Assembly (NCBI GenBank): GCA_910586485.1
Contig: CAJUIA010000019.1
Span: 1 to 64,000 of the forward strand
DNA length: 64,000 nt
Source: an uncultured Acetatifactor sp.
Lineage (GTDB): Bacteria > Bacillota > Clostridia > Lachnospirales > Lachnospiraceae
Direction of reading: 5' to 3'
This document shows positions 8,981 through 18,027 of this stretch, in pieces. The translations under genes were made by a program, and so were the position numbers. Every line of letters starts with the position of its first letter. The first letter of the stretch is position 1. The notes under the pieces were generated by a model that saw nothing but the letters and a program-made list of their open reading frames with translations, did not search any database and was not told the origin of the DNA.

Positions 8981-9037
8981 GGGAATGAAGAATTTCTTGG
9001 ACAGCGTACTCTGCTGTCTTAGAAATTCTTCATTCCC
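8981..9037 (-). other. 16-bp perfect inverted repeat overlapping the kinase stop codon
   Basis: The arm 8981-8996 is the exact complement of 9022-9037, and a second inner stem (GACAGC/GCTGTC) extends it. The right arm is the last coding triplets (MKNF) and stop region of the ribulokinase gene, so the hairpin can form only after ribosomes clear the stop. No U-run follows. It could halt 3' exonucleases or tune araD expression relative to the kinase. Confidence 0.65.
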
Positions 9038-10623
9038 TGGACCGCCGCCTTCTCCGCCGGCAGCGCGCTCTTATATCTCTCCACAAAGGCATCAAAGCCT
9101 GCCACATCCTCCGATTTGGGCTCGATGGTGCTTCCGGTCTGCCCTGCGAAGATCCGGCTGCTCAAATAATCCGGCAGGGTCTCATCCGCTGCCTTTTCCA
9201 CCATAAACGCCGCCAGGACCGCCATGCCCCAGGCGCCGCCCTCGCTGGCGGTATCCATCACAGTAACAGGCGAGTTGAAGGCTGCCGCCATCAGCTGCTG
9301 TCCTACCACGGGAGTCTTGAACAGTCCTCCGTGTCCCATCAGGGAGTCCACCTTTACATGCTCTTCCTTTAACAGAATATCATTACCGATCTTCAGCGTA
9401 GCCATGGCGCTGTAAAGATGGCTTCTCATAAAGTTTGCCAGCGTAAATTTAGCATCCGGCATCCGCACAAACATGGGTCTGCCCTCGTTTAAGCCCGTCA
9501 CCGGCTCCCCTGAGAAATAATTATATGCCACCAGTCCTCCGCAATCCGGATCGGCAGCCAGCGCCTCCCTGTACAGGACACCGTACAGATCGTTTTTGTC
9601 AAGCTTCATACCGAATTTATCCGCAAATTCACCAAAGAGATTCACCCAGGCATTCAGGTCAGAGGTACAGTTGTTGCAGTGTACCATGGCCACGGGATTC
9701 CCGTCGGGAGTGGTCACCATGTCGATTTCCTCATGAACCTTTTCCAGGGCTTTCTCCGTAACCACCATGGAGAAAATGGAGGTCCCGGCGGAAATATTTC
9801 CCGTGCGCACCCTGACGCTGTTGGTGGCCACCATACCGGTGCCTGCATCTCCTTCGGGAGGGCACATGGGGCTGCCGGGCTGCAGCGTACCCGTAGGATC
9901 CAGCAGCTTTGCCCCTTCCGGGGTCAGGCTTCCGGCCTTCTCTCCCGCACAAAGTACCTTCGGTAAAATATCCTTCAGCTTCCAGGGAAAGCCCTTGGGT
10001 GCAATCAGTTCGTCAAACTGCGCAATCATCTTCCCGTCAAAGTCCTTTGCCTCGGAATCAATGGGAAACATACCTGATGCCTCACCGATGCCCAGCACCT
10101 TTTCTCCCGTCAGCTTCCAGTGTATGTAGCCGGCCAGAGTGGTGAAAAAGGCAATGTCCTTCACATGCTCTTCCCCGCTTAAAATCGCCTGATAAAGATG
10201 AGCAATGCTCCATCTCTGAGGAATATTAAACTGAAATAAGGGCGTCAGCTCCTTACAGGCTTCCTCCGTCATGGTATTCCGCCAGGTGCGGAAGGGAACC
10301 AGCAGCTCTCCCGCCTGATTAAACGCCATATACCCGTGCATCATCCCGGAAAACCCAATGCTGCCGATGGAAGTCAGGCTCTCTCCGTATTTCTTCTTTA
10401 CGTCCTCCGCCAGGCTGCGGTAGCAGCCCTGCAGGCCGTTCCAGATGTCGTCCAGGCTGTAAGTCCAAATATTGTTTTCCAGCCTGTTTTCCCAGTCATG
10501 TGTCCCCATGGCAATGGGCTCATGGCTTTCGTCCACCAGCACTGCCTTAATACGGGTGGAGCCAAACTCGATTCCCAGAACGGTTTTCCCGTTCCTGATG
10601 GCATTTTTGATTGCCTCGCTCAT
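9019..10623 (-). CDS. araB: FGGY-family pentulose kinase, probably L-ribulokinase
   Basis: The 534-residue protein has the FGGY kinase N-terminal phosphate motif GIEFGSTRIKAVLVD, a SIGFSGMMHGYM segment, and C-terminal TASEGGAWGMAVLAAF for ATP binding. It is longer than xylulokinases and is not the classical E. coli AraB type; clostridial arabinose loci commonly carry this distinct FGGY type in the ribulokinase slot. Its position between araA and araD argues for phosphorylating L-ribulose; on sequence alone xylulokinase cannot be excluded. Confidence 0.85.
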   Translation of the reverse strand: MSEAIKNAIRNGKTVLGIEFGSTRIKAVLVDESHEPIAMGTHDWENRLENNIWTYSLDDIWNGLQGCYRSLAEDVKKKYGESLTSIGSIGFSGMMHGYMAFNQAGELLVPFRTWRNTMTEEACKELTPLFQFNIPQRWSIAHLYQAILSGEEHVKDIAFFTTLAGYIHWKLTGEKVLGIGEASGMFPIDSEAKDFDGKMIAQFDELIAPKGFPWKLKDILPKVLCAGEKAGSLTPEGAKLLDPTGTLQPGSPMCPPEGDAGTGMVATNSVRVRTGNISAGTSIFSMVVTEKALEKVHEEIDMVTTPDGNPVAMVHCNNCTSDLNAWVNLFGEFADKFGMKLDKNDLYGVLYREALAADPDCGGLVAYNYFSGEPVTGLNEGRPMFVRMPDAKFTLANFMRSHLYSAMATLKIGNDILLKEEHVKVDSLMGHGGLFKTPVVGQQLMAAAFNSPVTVMDTASEGGAWGMAVLAAFMVEKAADETLPDYLSSRIFAGQTGSTIEPKSEDVAGFDAFVERYKSALPAEKAAVQGMKNF

Positions 10624-10697
10624 ACTATATTCCGCCTTTCTGCGCTTTGCGCTTTTATTTTGAGCCGCTTTCCTTTAACATGACAGCCGTGTCATTC

Positions 10698-12194
10698 TTA
10701 ACTGTAATACACCATATTCCACCTCAGCTCATTCTTCAGAGACGGAATGGTGGTATCCTTATCAATCACAACGCTCTCGATCCCCATGGCATCCGCCCAG
10801 TCCACCATCTGCTGTACGGTCAGATCATAAGAAAATGCGGTATGGTGTGCGCCTCCGGCCAGAATCCATGCCTCTGCTCCCACCTCCAGAGAAGGCTGGG
10901 GCGTCCAGAAGGCCGTTGCCACAGGAAGCTTTGGCATCGGCTTCTCACACTTTTTACAATCCACTGCATTCACCAGCAGCCGGAAGCGATTTCCCAGATC
11001 CACCAGGGACGTGGCCACTGCCGGTCCGGTCTTGCTGGTGAATACCAGGCGGGCAGGATCCTCGCGATTTCCCATAGAAAGGGGCTGTACCTTGATACTG
11101 ACAGGCCCGTCAGAAATCGTGGGGCATACCTCCAGCATATGCGCCTGCAAAATTCCCTCCTTGCCGGGCACAAAATTATAGGTATAATCCTCCATGAAGG
11201 AAGTTCCTTTGGCGTCCTTTTTGCCCTGGGTCATAATCTTCATCAGGCGCACCATGGCCGCCGTTTTCCAGTCGCCCTCCGCGCCAAAGCCATAACCTTT
11301 TTCCATCAGTCTTTGGATGGCAAGTCCGGGCAGCTGCTTCAAGCCTCCCAGCATACCGAAATGAGTTACAATCGCATGATAGTCCCCTGCTTCCAAAAAC
11401 TTCTCCAGTCCAAGCTCAATCCGCGCCTGGACAGCCACATGCTCCCGAAACTCCTGGGGATCCCTGCCCTCAGGAAGAATCTCATATTTATGATAATATT
11501 CTTCCACCAGAGCCTCCACGTCCCCCGCAGGAACTCCGTCCACATATGCCACGGCATCATTTACATTATAATGGTCAATCTCCCAGCCGAATTTCACCTG
11601 AGCCTCCACCTTGTCTCCCTCGGTGACTGCCACATTGTTCATATTGTCGCCGATCCGGCAGACTCTCACATGGGAGGATTCCATAATGCCCACCGCCGTA
11701 CGCATCCAGTCCGCCAGTTTTTTACTGACGGCAGGATTTTTCCAGTGTCCCACGATCACCTTTCTCTCAATGCCCATGCGGGTAACGATATGCCCGTACT
11801 CCCTGTCGCCGTGAGCGGACTGATTCTCATTCATGAAATCCATGTCGATGGTGTCATAGGGAATCTCTTCATTGTATTGCGTATGCAGATGGCACAGGGG
11901 CTTATGATACTCCTGCAGACCGATAATCCACATTTTCGCCGGGGAAAAGGTGTGCATCCAGGTAATTACCCCCGCGCAGTTTACATCATTATTGGCCTCG
12001 TTAAAGGTACGCCGGATGGATGCCTGATCAATCAGCGTCGGCTTCCAGACCAGCTCATAGGGCAGGTCCCCTGACGCATTCAAGCCCTCCACCATCTCTT
12101 TGGAATGAGCCGCCACCTTACGCAGACATTCGTCTCCATACAGATCCTGTGATCCCGTACAAAACCAGAATTGATACCTTTTTGTTTCCTTCAT
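10698..12194 (-). CDS. araA: L-arabinose isomerase
   Basis: The protein (498 residues with this start) matches AraA throughout: YQFWFCTGSQDLYG at the N-terminus, GVITWMHTFSPAKMWI, GFGAEGDWKTAA with a metal-binding Glu, and AHHTAFS near the end. It interconverts L-arabinose and L-ribulose. The start at 12194 (MKETKRYQF) is fixed by GGAGGACAAT upstream and by the ATGA overlap with the end of the regulator gene, which implies translational coupling. An in-frame ATG four codons earlier contains the ribosome-binding site itself and is unlikely. Confidence 0.97.
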   Translation of the reverse strand: MKETKRYQFWFCTGSQDLYGDECLRKVAAHSKEMVEGLNASGDLPYELVWKPTLIDQASIRRTFNEANNDVNCAGVITWMHTFSPAKMWIIGLQEYHKPLCHLHTQYNEEIPYDTIDMDFMNENQSAHGDREYGHIVTRMGIERKVIVGHWKNPAVSKKLADWMRTAVGIMESSHVRVCRIGDNMNNVAVTEGDKVEAQVKFGWEIDHYNVNDAVAYVDGVPAGDVEALVEEYYHKYEILPEGRDPQEFREHVAVQARIELGLEKFLEAGDYHAIVTHFGMLGGLKQLPGLAIQRLMEKGYGFGAEGDWKTAAMVRLMKIMTQGKKDAKGTSFMEDYTYNFVPGKEGILQAHMLEVCPTISDGPVSIKVQPLSMGNREDPARLVFTSKTGPAVATSLVDLGNRFRLLVNAVDCKKCEKPMPKLPVATAFWTPQPSLEVGAEAWILAGGAHHTAFSYDLTVQQMVDWADAMGIESVVIDKDTTIPSLKNELRWNMVYYS

Positions 12195-13306
12195 ATTGTC
12201 CTCCATTCCTTTCTTCTGGCAGCATACTCCGCCACCGACTGCCGCTCTACCACCCTGGTGTCAAATTCCACGGTATAATCTTTTCCTCTTCCCTGCTTTC
12301 CGATCATATCAAGAAGAGTCTCCGCCGCCTTTTCCCCCAGCTTCTCCTTGGGGTGAGGCAGGGAAGTAATGGGAATCTCGCTGTGCAGCGCCAGATCCGA
12401 ATCGTCCATGCCGATCACCGACACATCCTCCGGCACCCGAATGCCCCGCTCCGTGAGCATGCGGATCAGCTGGAACGCGATCTGATCATTGTAGCAGAAC
12501 AAGGCGCTGCATTGCTCCACCCTGCTCAATATCTTATCCCGGCAGTAATTTAACTGCTTGGATTCGTCAGTATCAATCCACACCATCCTGGAATCCGTGA
12601 CGGTCAGCCCTGCCGCCTCCATGGCTCTCAAGTACCCCAGATACCGCAGTCTGCCCTGCCCGTCGTCCAGCTTGAGGATCGCCCCAATATCCTTGTGCCC
12701 CTTGCCGATCAGATAATTTACCGCCTTCTCAGCCGCCTTCACATCATTTAAGGAAACATGAGGTACATCCAGCTCCGGATAAAAGGTATTGATAAAAAGA
12801 ATCGGGATTTTCCTGTTCAAAAGCTGCCCGTACAGGGAAAGATTGGGATTGGGCAGGCCGCTCTTGGTCCCCTCCACAATAATCCCCGCCACGTCATCCC
12901 TGCTGATCAAATCCGTCAGCACGTTTCTTTCCCGGTCCGGCATATTGTCGGTAAAGGAAATCTGAACGGAATATCCTCTCTCGAAAAGAACTCTCTCGAT
13001 TCCCTGGATGGTCTTGGGAAAAATATAGCTGTCCACGTAAGTAGTAACCACTGCAATGCGATTACGCCCTTCCAGATTCTCCCTGCGGTCAAAGCTCACA
13101 TAGGTGCCGCTGCCCCTGACTCTGCGGACTGTGCCTTCTTCCTCCAGCCGCCCGATGGCTTTCCGCACGGTCTGTCTGCTGATGCCGAATTTTTCCGTCA
13201 GTTCATTCTCCGAGGGCAGCTTATCCCCCGGCTTCAGCTCTTCGGACTCCATTAAGTTTTCCAGATAGTGCAAAATGTCACCGTACTTCGTCCGTCTATC
13301 TTCCAT
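12191..13306 (-). CDS. araR: Arabinose-responsive GntR/LacI-type repressor
   Basis: The 371 residues combine a GntR winged helix-turn-helix (about 8-72, ending LEEEGTVRRVRGSGTYVS) with a LacI-like sugar-binding domain (NRIAVVTTYVDSYIFPKTIQGIERVL...), the AraR architecture of Bacillus subtilis. It is the first gene of the operon, so it should repress its own transcript and be released by L-arabinose. No ribosome-binding site precedes the start; the strong promoter immediately upstream puts the predicted transcription start at or within a base or two of the ATG, suggesting leaderless translation. The HTH begins normally at residue 8, so a later start is not attractive. Confidence 0.92.
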   Translation of the reverse strand: MEDRRTKYGDILHYLENLMESEELKPGDKLPSENELTEKFGISRQTVRKAIGRLEEEGTVRRVRGSGTYVSFDRRENLEGRNRIAVVTTYVDSYIFPKTIQGIERVLFERGYSVQISFTDNMPDRERNVLTDLISRDDVAGIIVEGTKSGLPNPNLSLYGQLLNRKIPILFINTFYPELDVPHVSLNDVKAAEKAVNYLIGKGHKDIGAILKLDDGQGRLRYLGYLRAMEAAGLTVTDSRMVWIDTDESKQLNYCRDKILSRVEQCSALFCYNDQIAFQLIRMLTERGIRVPEDVSVIGMDDSDLALHSEIPITSLPHPKEKLGEKAAETLLDMIGKQGRGKDYTVEFDTRVVERQSVAEYAARRKEWRTI

Positions 13307-13312
13307 GTATCC

Positions 13313-13341
13313 AGTATATTCTTACAAGGTCAGCAAGTCAA
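13313..13341 (-). promoter_or_regulatory. Sigma-A promoter of the arabinose operon
   Basis: Leftward TTGACT (13336-13341), a 17-base spacer and TATACT (13313-13318) make a near-consensus promoter. The -10 box ends only six bases before the araR ATG at 13306. Confidence 0.8.
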
Positions 13342-13374
13342 TACATCTTTTTCTTTTTTTGCAGACATATCGCC

Positions 13375-13395
13375 AAGTTGTATGCAATACAACTT
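13375..13395. promoter_or_regulatory. 21-bp palindrome, probable AraR operator
   Basis: AAGTTGTAT, a GCA centre, then ATACAACTT: nine perfect base pairs. It lies 33 bp upstream of the operon -35 box. A GntR-type dimer such as AraR binds this kind of site. The upstream position suggests looping or cooperation with a second site rather than simple blocking. No T-run follows on either strand, so it is not a terminator. Confidence 0.55.
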
Positions 13396-13433
13396 TAAAG
13401 ATGCCAATGCCGCTCTATTTAATATCAATTATT

Positions 13434-13895
13434 TCAAGCTGCAGACAGCTGCTTTCTCAGCAGTGGTTCCTCTGTTAAAGATACATCTGAAAACGCGGAA
13501 TAGAAACGATTTGCATTTTCATTTTCCGCCCTGATCAGGTAATACTGATTGATTCCAAAAGCTAAGCATTCTTTTTCAAACTGCTTGAAAAGGCCCTGTG
13601 CAATTCCCTGATGCCGCCACTTTGGCAGTACATAAACCCAATCCACATAAGCCATTATAGAGCCATCCTGAATACAGCCGTAAAAATGGTACTCAATACG
13701 GCCAACCACCATCCCATCCAAAACAGCTAAAATAGAATAAGTCTTTTGGTAAAACGGATCGTCTATACGAAGCCTTATCCCCTTTTCGTCCAAAATGTCA
13801 GCTGTCATTTTTTCCGGTTCTTCTTTCATAGCATTTCGTAAATAAGCTATATAACCATCTACGTTTTCTTTACATAATTTCTGATATATCACCAT
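13434..13895 (-). CDS. GNAT-family N-acetyltransferase
   Basis: The 153 residues show a GNAT core: YVDWVYVLPKWRHQGIAQGLFKQFEKEC contains the Q/RxxGxG/A acetyl-CoA loop in its variant form RHQGIA, followed by YYLIRAENENANRFYSAFSDV, the usual last helix and strand. The start at 13895 is chosen because GGAGGT lies five bases upstream; the frame also opens nine codons earlier without a site. Substrate unknown. It is separated from a second GNAT gene by about 75 bases; both read leftward. Confidence 0.82.
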   Translation of the reverse strand: MVIYQKLCKENVDGYIAYLRNAMKEEPEKMTADILDEKGIRLRIDDPFYQKTYSILAVLDGMVVGRIEYHFYGCIQDGSIMAYVDWVYVLPKWRHQGIAQGLFKQFEKECLAFGINQYYLIRAENENANRFYSAFSDVSLTEEPLLRKQLSAA

Positions 13896-13971
13896 GTCTA
13901 CCTCCGACGCTTCAGCGCTCATTTTCCTTTTACATCAATCATCTGATAATTATTTCCACATCTTTCCGTTT

Positions 13972-14496
13972 TCAGATATGGCCGGTGCTAAGCCGCTCCG
14001 GCAGCTTATCCCTGTCAACAACTGCTTCCATGTATCCGCAGGTAAAAGGAAAAAAGTCAAACTTTTTGGTGCCGGTATGCCTTGCACCCAGTCGCTCATA
14101 CCAGGCGCGCAGCTTTTTATTTTCCTCCACAATGCCTATATTCATCTTCCTGCAGTCTTTGGCGGCCGCTGTACGCAGTGCATGACAATATAAAATTTCT
14201 CCGATTTTTCCGTGCCGAGATTCCGGCAGAACACACAGATTATTCAGCTCACATTCACCGTTTTCCTGGAGCTGCAGCGAATAATATCCCCGCATCTGCC
14301 CGTTTTCGTCAAAATATCCATACATGGGCCTGCCTTCCTCATACTGGTATGCCAGCCTTTCTGCCGTTGTCGCAAACGCCGTAAAGCGGGGCGCGTTTTC
14401 CCTGGTAAAGCCGAACTCCCTGGCCACCGTCAGGAAACTGCTTTGTATCAGTTCCACGCATTTCTCAATTTCACTTTTTTTGATATGACGAATCAT
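13972..14496 (-). CDS. GNAT-family N-acetyltransferase
   Basis: The 174-residue protein starts at MIRHIKKSEIEKC, set by AAGGAGG just upstream. It has YSLQLQENGECELNNLCVLPESRHGKIGEILYCHAL, matching the GNAT strand 4 and acetyl-CoA loop (RHGKIG), and later NKKLRAWYERLGARHTGTKKF, the terminal helix and strand. Substrate unknown. It diverges from the DUF885 gene with 57 bases between the two start codons, so both promoters must lie in or overlap that gap, which contains the direct repeat TTGTAACA. Confidence 0.85.
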   Translation of the reverse strand: MIRHIKKSEIEKCVELIQSSFLTVAREFGFTRENAPRFTAFATTAERLAYQYEEGRPMYGYFDENGQMRGYYSLQLQENGECELNNLCVLPESRHGKIGEILYCHALRTAAAKDCRKMNIGIVEENKKLRAWYERLGARHTGTKKFDFFPFTCGYMEAVVDRDKLPERLSTGHI

Positions 14497-14553
14497 GTGA
14501 ATCCTCCTTCGCATATATATTGTAACAACGCACATTGTAACAGGTGGTTTCTC

Positions 14554-16377
14554 TTGAAAAAACGTTCTTCCCTGGCCAAACGGCAGATCCTGCTCATAGC
14601 TGCCCTGATCCTGGCTTTCGGAGCCATGACCCTGCTTCTCTTTACATATCATAAGGACGAAAAGCGTTTTACCAATATCACGTCCCGCCTCTTTATCGGC
14701 GAAATGGCAGGAAATACTCTGAATATGCACTACTCACTTGCTCATCCCGAAGACTTTGGCATTTATGATTATGATCCCTGCCTGCCGGGCTACAGCGCGG
14801 AGGGCTCCCTGCAGGGAAAGCTTGCCACCGAAAACACCCTGGCCGCTCTGCGTTCTATCCGGCCGGGCAGACTTAACGATTCCGATGCTTACCTTGACAG
14901 GCTGCTGATCCGCTATTTGGAAAATTCCCTGAGCCTAAGCGGCTTTCCTTATTACAGCGAACCCCTCTCCCCCGCTTCCGGCATGCAGACACAGCTTCCC
15001 ATCCTGCTGGCGGAATATACCTTCCGGGACAGACGGGATGTAGAAGATTATCTGGCGCTTCTGGATCAGACGGATGAATATTTTGCTTCCCTTTTGACTT
15101 ATGAGCAGGAAAAGGCGGAAGCCGGACTTTTAATGTCCGCCGCAGGCTTAAAAAGCGTCCGCGAACAATGTGACACCATTGTCACAAAACAGGCTTTAAA
15201 CGGAGGAACTCACTTTTTACAGACTACCTTCGACGAACGGATACAAGCCCTTCTGAAAAACGGTGAAATCACCGAGGCCGATGCCCGTAAATATCTGGCC
15301 GCCAATGACCGCCTGCTGAAAACGGTTTTACTGCCTGCCTATACAGCCTTGGGCGACGGGCTGCTGGTGCTGGAGGACGAATCTATTTCTTTAAGCGGGC
15401 TTGGCGCATACCCTCAGGGAAAGGAATATTATGAGGCCCTGTTAATCTCCGAGACCGGCTCCTACCGCCCCATAGACGAAATTCAGGAGCTTTTGACCGC
15501 CCGGTTTTCCGCAGAGTATGAGGAAATCCGGCGCCTGCTTGACGAACATCCTTCCGCGGCCCTTCGCTACGGGAAAAACGACGGGATTTCTTTCCCCTAC
15601 TCCAATGCCGCTCAGATGCTGGCGGACCTGCAGGAACGCATGAAGGAAAGCTTCCCGGCTGTTTCGGGAGAGGCCGTATCCGTGACCGTCAAGCCTGTCT
15701 CCGACAGCTTAAATGATTACACTGCTCCTGCCTTCTATCTAACCGCGCCCCTGGACGATACCGCCAACAATGTAATCTACATCAATACAGAGAAGACCCC
15801 CGCAGGCTTGGAATTATACACTACTCTTGCCCATGAAGGGTATCCCGGCCATCTGTACCAAAACGTATACCACAGCCGGCGCTGCCTGGCCGAAAACAGC
15901 CGGGCTGCGGGAGAGCTGATCTGGTATGGAGGCTATCTGGAGGGCTGGGCAGTATATGTGGAATTTCTGTCCTACGATTATGCCTCTGCCTTATTAAAGG
16001 AAAACCTGCTGGATGAGGATGCCGTTTTAGTACAAATAGAAAAACATAACCGCAGTCTGCAGCTATGCCTTTACTCCCTTTTGGATATTATGATACATTA
16101 CGAGAACGCTTCTTTTCACAAGATCGCCAGGGTGCTGGAAAATTTCGGTATAGAGGACAGTTCCTCCGCAGCGGCAATTTATTCCTACATTGCCCAGGAA
16201 CCCTGCAATTACCTGAAATACTATCTCGGCTACCTGGAAATCCTTTCCTTAAAGGAAGAAGCAAAGGCGGCTTGGGCAGACACTTACACCGATTATGACT
16301 TTCACTGTTTTTATCTGGATAACGGTCCTGCAGACTTTCTGTCCCTGCAGGAGCAGCTAAAGCACCGAAAGCCATGA
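14554..16377 (+). CDS. DUF885-family membrane-anchored metallopeptidase-like protein
   Basis: The chosen TTG at 14554 lies six bases after AGGTGG and gives 607 residues beginning with basic residues and one membrane helix (QILLIAALILAFGAMTLLLF), a signal anchor. The frame is open further upstream but crosses the opposing GNAT gene. The body matches DUF885, whose mark is LAHEGYPGHLYQNVYH (an HExxxGH-type zinc site), with EGWAVYVEFLSYDYA supplying the likely third-ligand helix. The catalytic part would be outside the cell. Its substrate is not known. Its 3' end faces that of the Mrr-like gene. Confidence 0.85.
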   Translation: MKKRSSLAKRQILLIAALILAFGAMTLLLFTYHKDEKRFTNITSRLFIGEMAGNTLNMHYSLAHPEDFGIYDYDPCLPGYSAEGSLQGKLATENTLAALRSIRPGRLNDSDAYLDRLLIRYLENSLSLSGFPYYSEPLSPASGMQTQLPILLAEYTFRDRRDVEDYLALLDQTDEYFASLLTYEQEKAEAGLLMSAAGLKSVREQCDTIVTKQALNGGTHFLQTTFDERIQALLKNGEITEADARKYLAANDRLLKTVLLPAYTALGDGLLVLEDESISLSGLGAYPQGKEYYEALLISETGSYRPIDEIQELLTARFSAEYEEIRRLLDEHPSAALRYGKNDGISFPYSNAAQMLADLQERMKESFPAVSGEAVSVTVKPVSDSLNDYTAPAFYLTAPLDDTANNVIYINTEKTPAGLELYTTLAHEGYPGHLYQNVYHSRRCLAENSRAAGELIWYGGYLEGWAVYVEFLSYDYASALLKENLLDEDAVLVQIEKHNRSLQLCLYSLLDIMIHYENASFHKIARVLENFGIEDSSSAAAIYSYIAQEPCNYLKYYLGYLEILSLKEEAKAAWADTYTDYDFHCFYLDNGPADFLSLQEQLKHRKP

Positions 16378-16400
16378 GCTTTTATTCCCAGGGAAGGCAT

Positions 16401-16859
16401 TTATTCCCTTTGTATCTCTTCCAGATACCCTCTGTCCCACAGCAGGATCTTCAGCTTTTTGGCCGCTTCCACCGCGGGCTGGGTAAAATACTGGTTTGTC
16501 AGCACTGCCCCTACCATCCGGTCATAATAGTCCCGGCCGGCATACGCCTCCTGAATGGCCTTCACACCCACAGGGGCAGTATAGCGCTTACACTGAATGG
16601 CATAAGTAACGCCGTCCTTTTCCGCAAGAATATCTATGCCGTAATCGCCGCTGCCCCTGGTGACCTCAACCTCCAGAAAACCCTGTCTGCGCAGCAGCTC
16701 CGCACAGTAATATTCAAAGTCATGCCCCTCCATGAAATCTATGTCCGAAGAGTAATTTCGACTTTTTCTTCGTCTAATTACAGCGGCGGCAATGAGGATT
16801 CCCAAAACTGCCGCCGCCAGGATGATCGCTATATACACAGGCGCCTCCCTATTTTGCAA
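16401..16859 (-). CDS. Mrr-type restriction endonuclease-like membrane protein
   Basis: The 152 residues consist of an N-terminal membrane helix (IAIILAAAVLGILIAAAVI), a short basic linker and an Mrr_cat (PD-(D/E)XK) domain: MEGHDFEYYCAELLRRQGF, GDYGIDILAEKDG with the catalytic Asp, and YAIQCKRY giving the QxK element. Small TM-Mrr proteins are widespread in Firmicutes; their role is uncertain. The start overlaps the end of the ABC permease gene by eleven bases, so it probably shares that transcript. Confidence 0.85.
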   Translation of the reverse strand: MQNREAPVYIAIILAAAVLGILIAAAVIRRRKSRNYSSDIDFMEGHDFEYYCAELLRRQGFLEVEVTRGSGDYGIDILAEKDGVTYAIQCKRYTAPVGVKAIQEAYAGRDYYDRMVGAVLTNQYFTQPAVEAAKKLKILLWDRGYLEEIQRE

Positions 16860-18027
16860 ACATAACCTTTTCGCTGTTAAACAGCTTCGTCAGCCCAAAG
16901 GCTAACAGGAACGCGCATACCAGGTTTACTGCCATGGTCACCGCCATCTGCGCCGGCGTATACTGGAAGGAAAAGATACCATACATGCAGTGTACGCTGT
17001 TGTAAAGAGGGATGCAGAAAATTCCCAGACTCTTCTCCCCTGTTCCGCCAAACATGGTCGTCAGGCTGAGGCCCATCGTCAGGATCATCAGAGGTGCATT
17101 GGCCGCACTGGCTTCCTTGATGCTCTTGGCAAAGGCGGAAATCACGGAAATCAATGATACCAGCACCAGCACCGTGGTGAAAATGACGCCGAGAAGCAGC
17201 ACATAATCCATCACCCCATAAAACGAGGCATCCAGCTCCGCACCTGACCCAGCCATCAAATTCGGCAGGGACAGCATAGTTCCCAGAAAGCTGGAAAGTC
17301 CTGCCAGCAGGGCAATGGCACTGAGGCTGATGATTTTTCCCAAAGCCAGAGAGCTGCGCTTCATGGGCGTTACCAGCAAGGTAGCAATCGTCCCTCTCTC
17401 CTTCTCCCCTGCGATGGCTTCCGGCGCTATAGACATACAGCCGCTGAAAAGGAAGGTCATCAGCAACAGCGGCAGCATCATGGAAAAAAGCTGACCCGTA
17501 GCATCCTTCTGAGACGCAAGATCGTAAGCAGCCTCTCCTGCATTCACATCGAACTTGTTAGCCATGCTTTCCTCATAGCTGTCCAGCACACCGCCTATAA
17601 CCTTGTAAAGATTCGCCGATTCTACCTCCGTGGAATTATAGTAAATCTCCACATTGGGCGCCGCGCCGTCGGCAACCTCATACTCCGCCACCGCCGCGGA
17701 AAAATCTGCAGGAAATACCAGCAGCAGATCCGCTTCCTTGGCTGTAATTTTATCTCTGGCGGCGTTTACTTCGCCCTCGGAAAGCTCCGTCCACTCCACA
17801 GGCAGCCCCTTAAGCGCAGGCGCCAGCTCCTCCGGCATATTCTGCACATAAGCCTTACCCACATAGGCATCATCCGTGGTAAACTGCCCCATCATGCCCT
17901 TGCCCATAAACGTGTAAAGTATGTAAATCATCAGTCCCGGCATCAGAATCGTGGTTACTACCATTCTCCGGTCCCCGAAAAACCGGGCAAATTCCTTTTT
18001 GATAATTGTCAGCATATCACTTTTCAT
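16849..18027 (-). CDS. ABC-2 type permease, NatB-like
   Basis: The 392-residue protein has one N-terminal helix (MVVTTILMPGLMIYILYTFM), a large extracytoplasmic loop of about 150 residues, and five further helices in the C-terminal half, with EAIAGEKERGTIATLLVTPM, the coupling segment of ABC-2 permeases. NatAB-type exporters move sodium or small compounds; the substrate here is not shown by sequence. The gene overlaps the ATPase gene by four bases (ATGA). Confidence 0.88.
   Translation of the reverse strand: MKSDMLTIIKKEFARFFGDRRMVVTTILMPGLMIYILYTFMGKGMMGQFTTDDAYVGKAYVQNMPEELAPALKGLPVEWTELSEGEVNAARDKITAKEADLLLVFPADFSAAVAEYEVADGAAPNVEIYYNSTEVESANLYKVIGGVLDSYEESMANKFDVNAGEAAYDLASQKDATGQLFSMMLPLLLMTFLFSGCMSIAPEAIAGEKERGTIATLLVTPMKRSSLALGKIISLSAIALLAGLSSFLGTMLSLPNLMAGSGAELDASFYGVMDYVLLLGVIFTTVLVLVSLISVISAFAKSIKEASAANAPLMILTMGLSLTTMFGGTGEKSLGIFCIPLYNSVHCMYGIFSFQYTPAQMAVTMAVNLVCAFLLAFGLTKLFNSEKVMFAK

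Noticed and set aside
10611..12074. Long rightward open frame (487 codons) opposite the arabinose isomerase gene
   Set aside because: It lies entirely across araA on the other strand, has a composition rich in His and Arg typical of antisense frames, and no ribosome-binding site; araA is unmistakable.
13375..13395. The AAGTTGTAT palindrome as a terminator of the GNAT gene
   Set aside because: There is no T-run on the leftward strand after the stem and the stem is A/T-rich and short.
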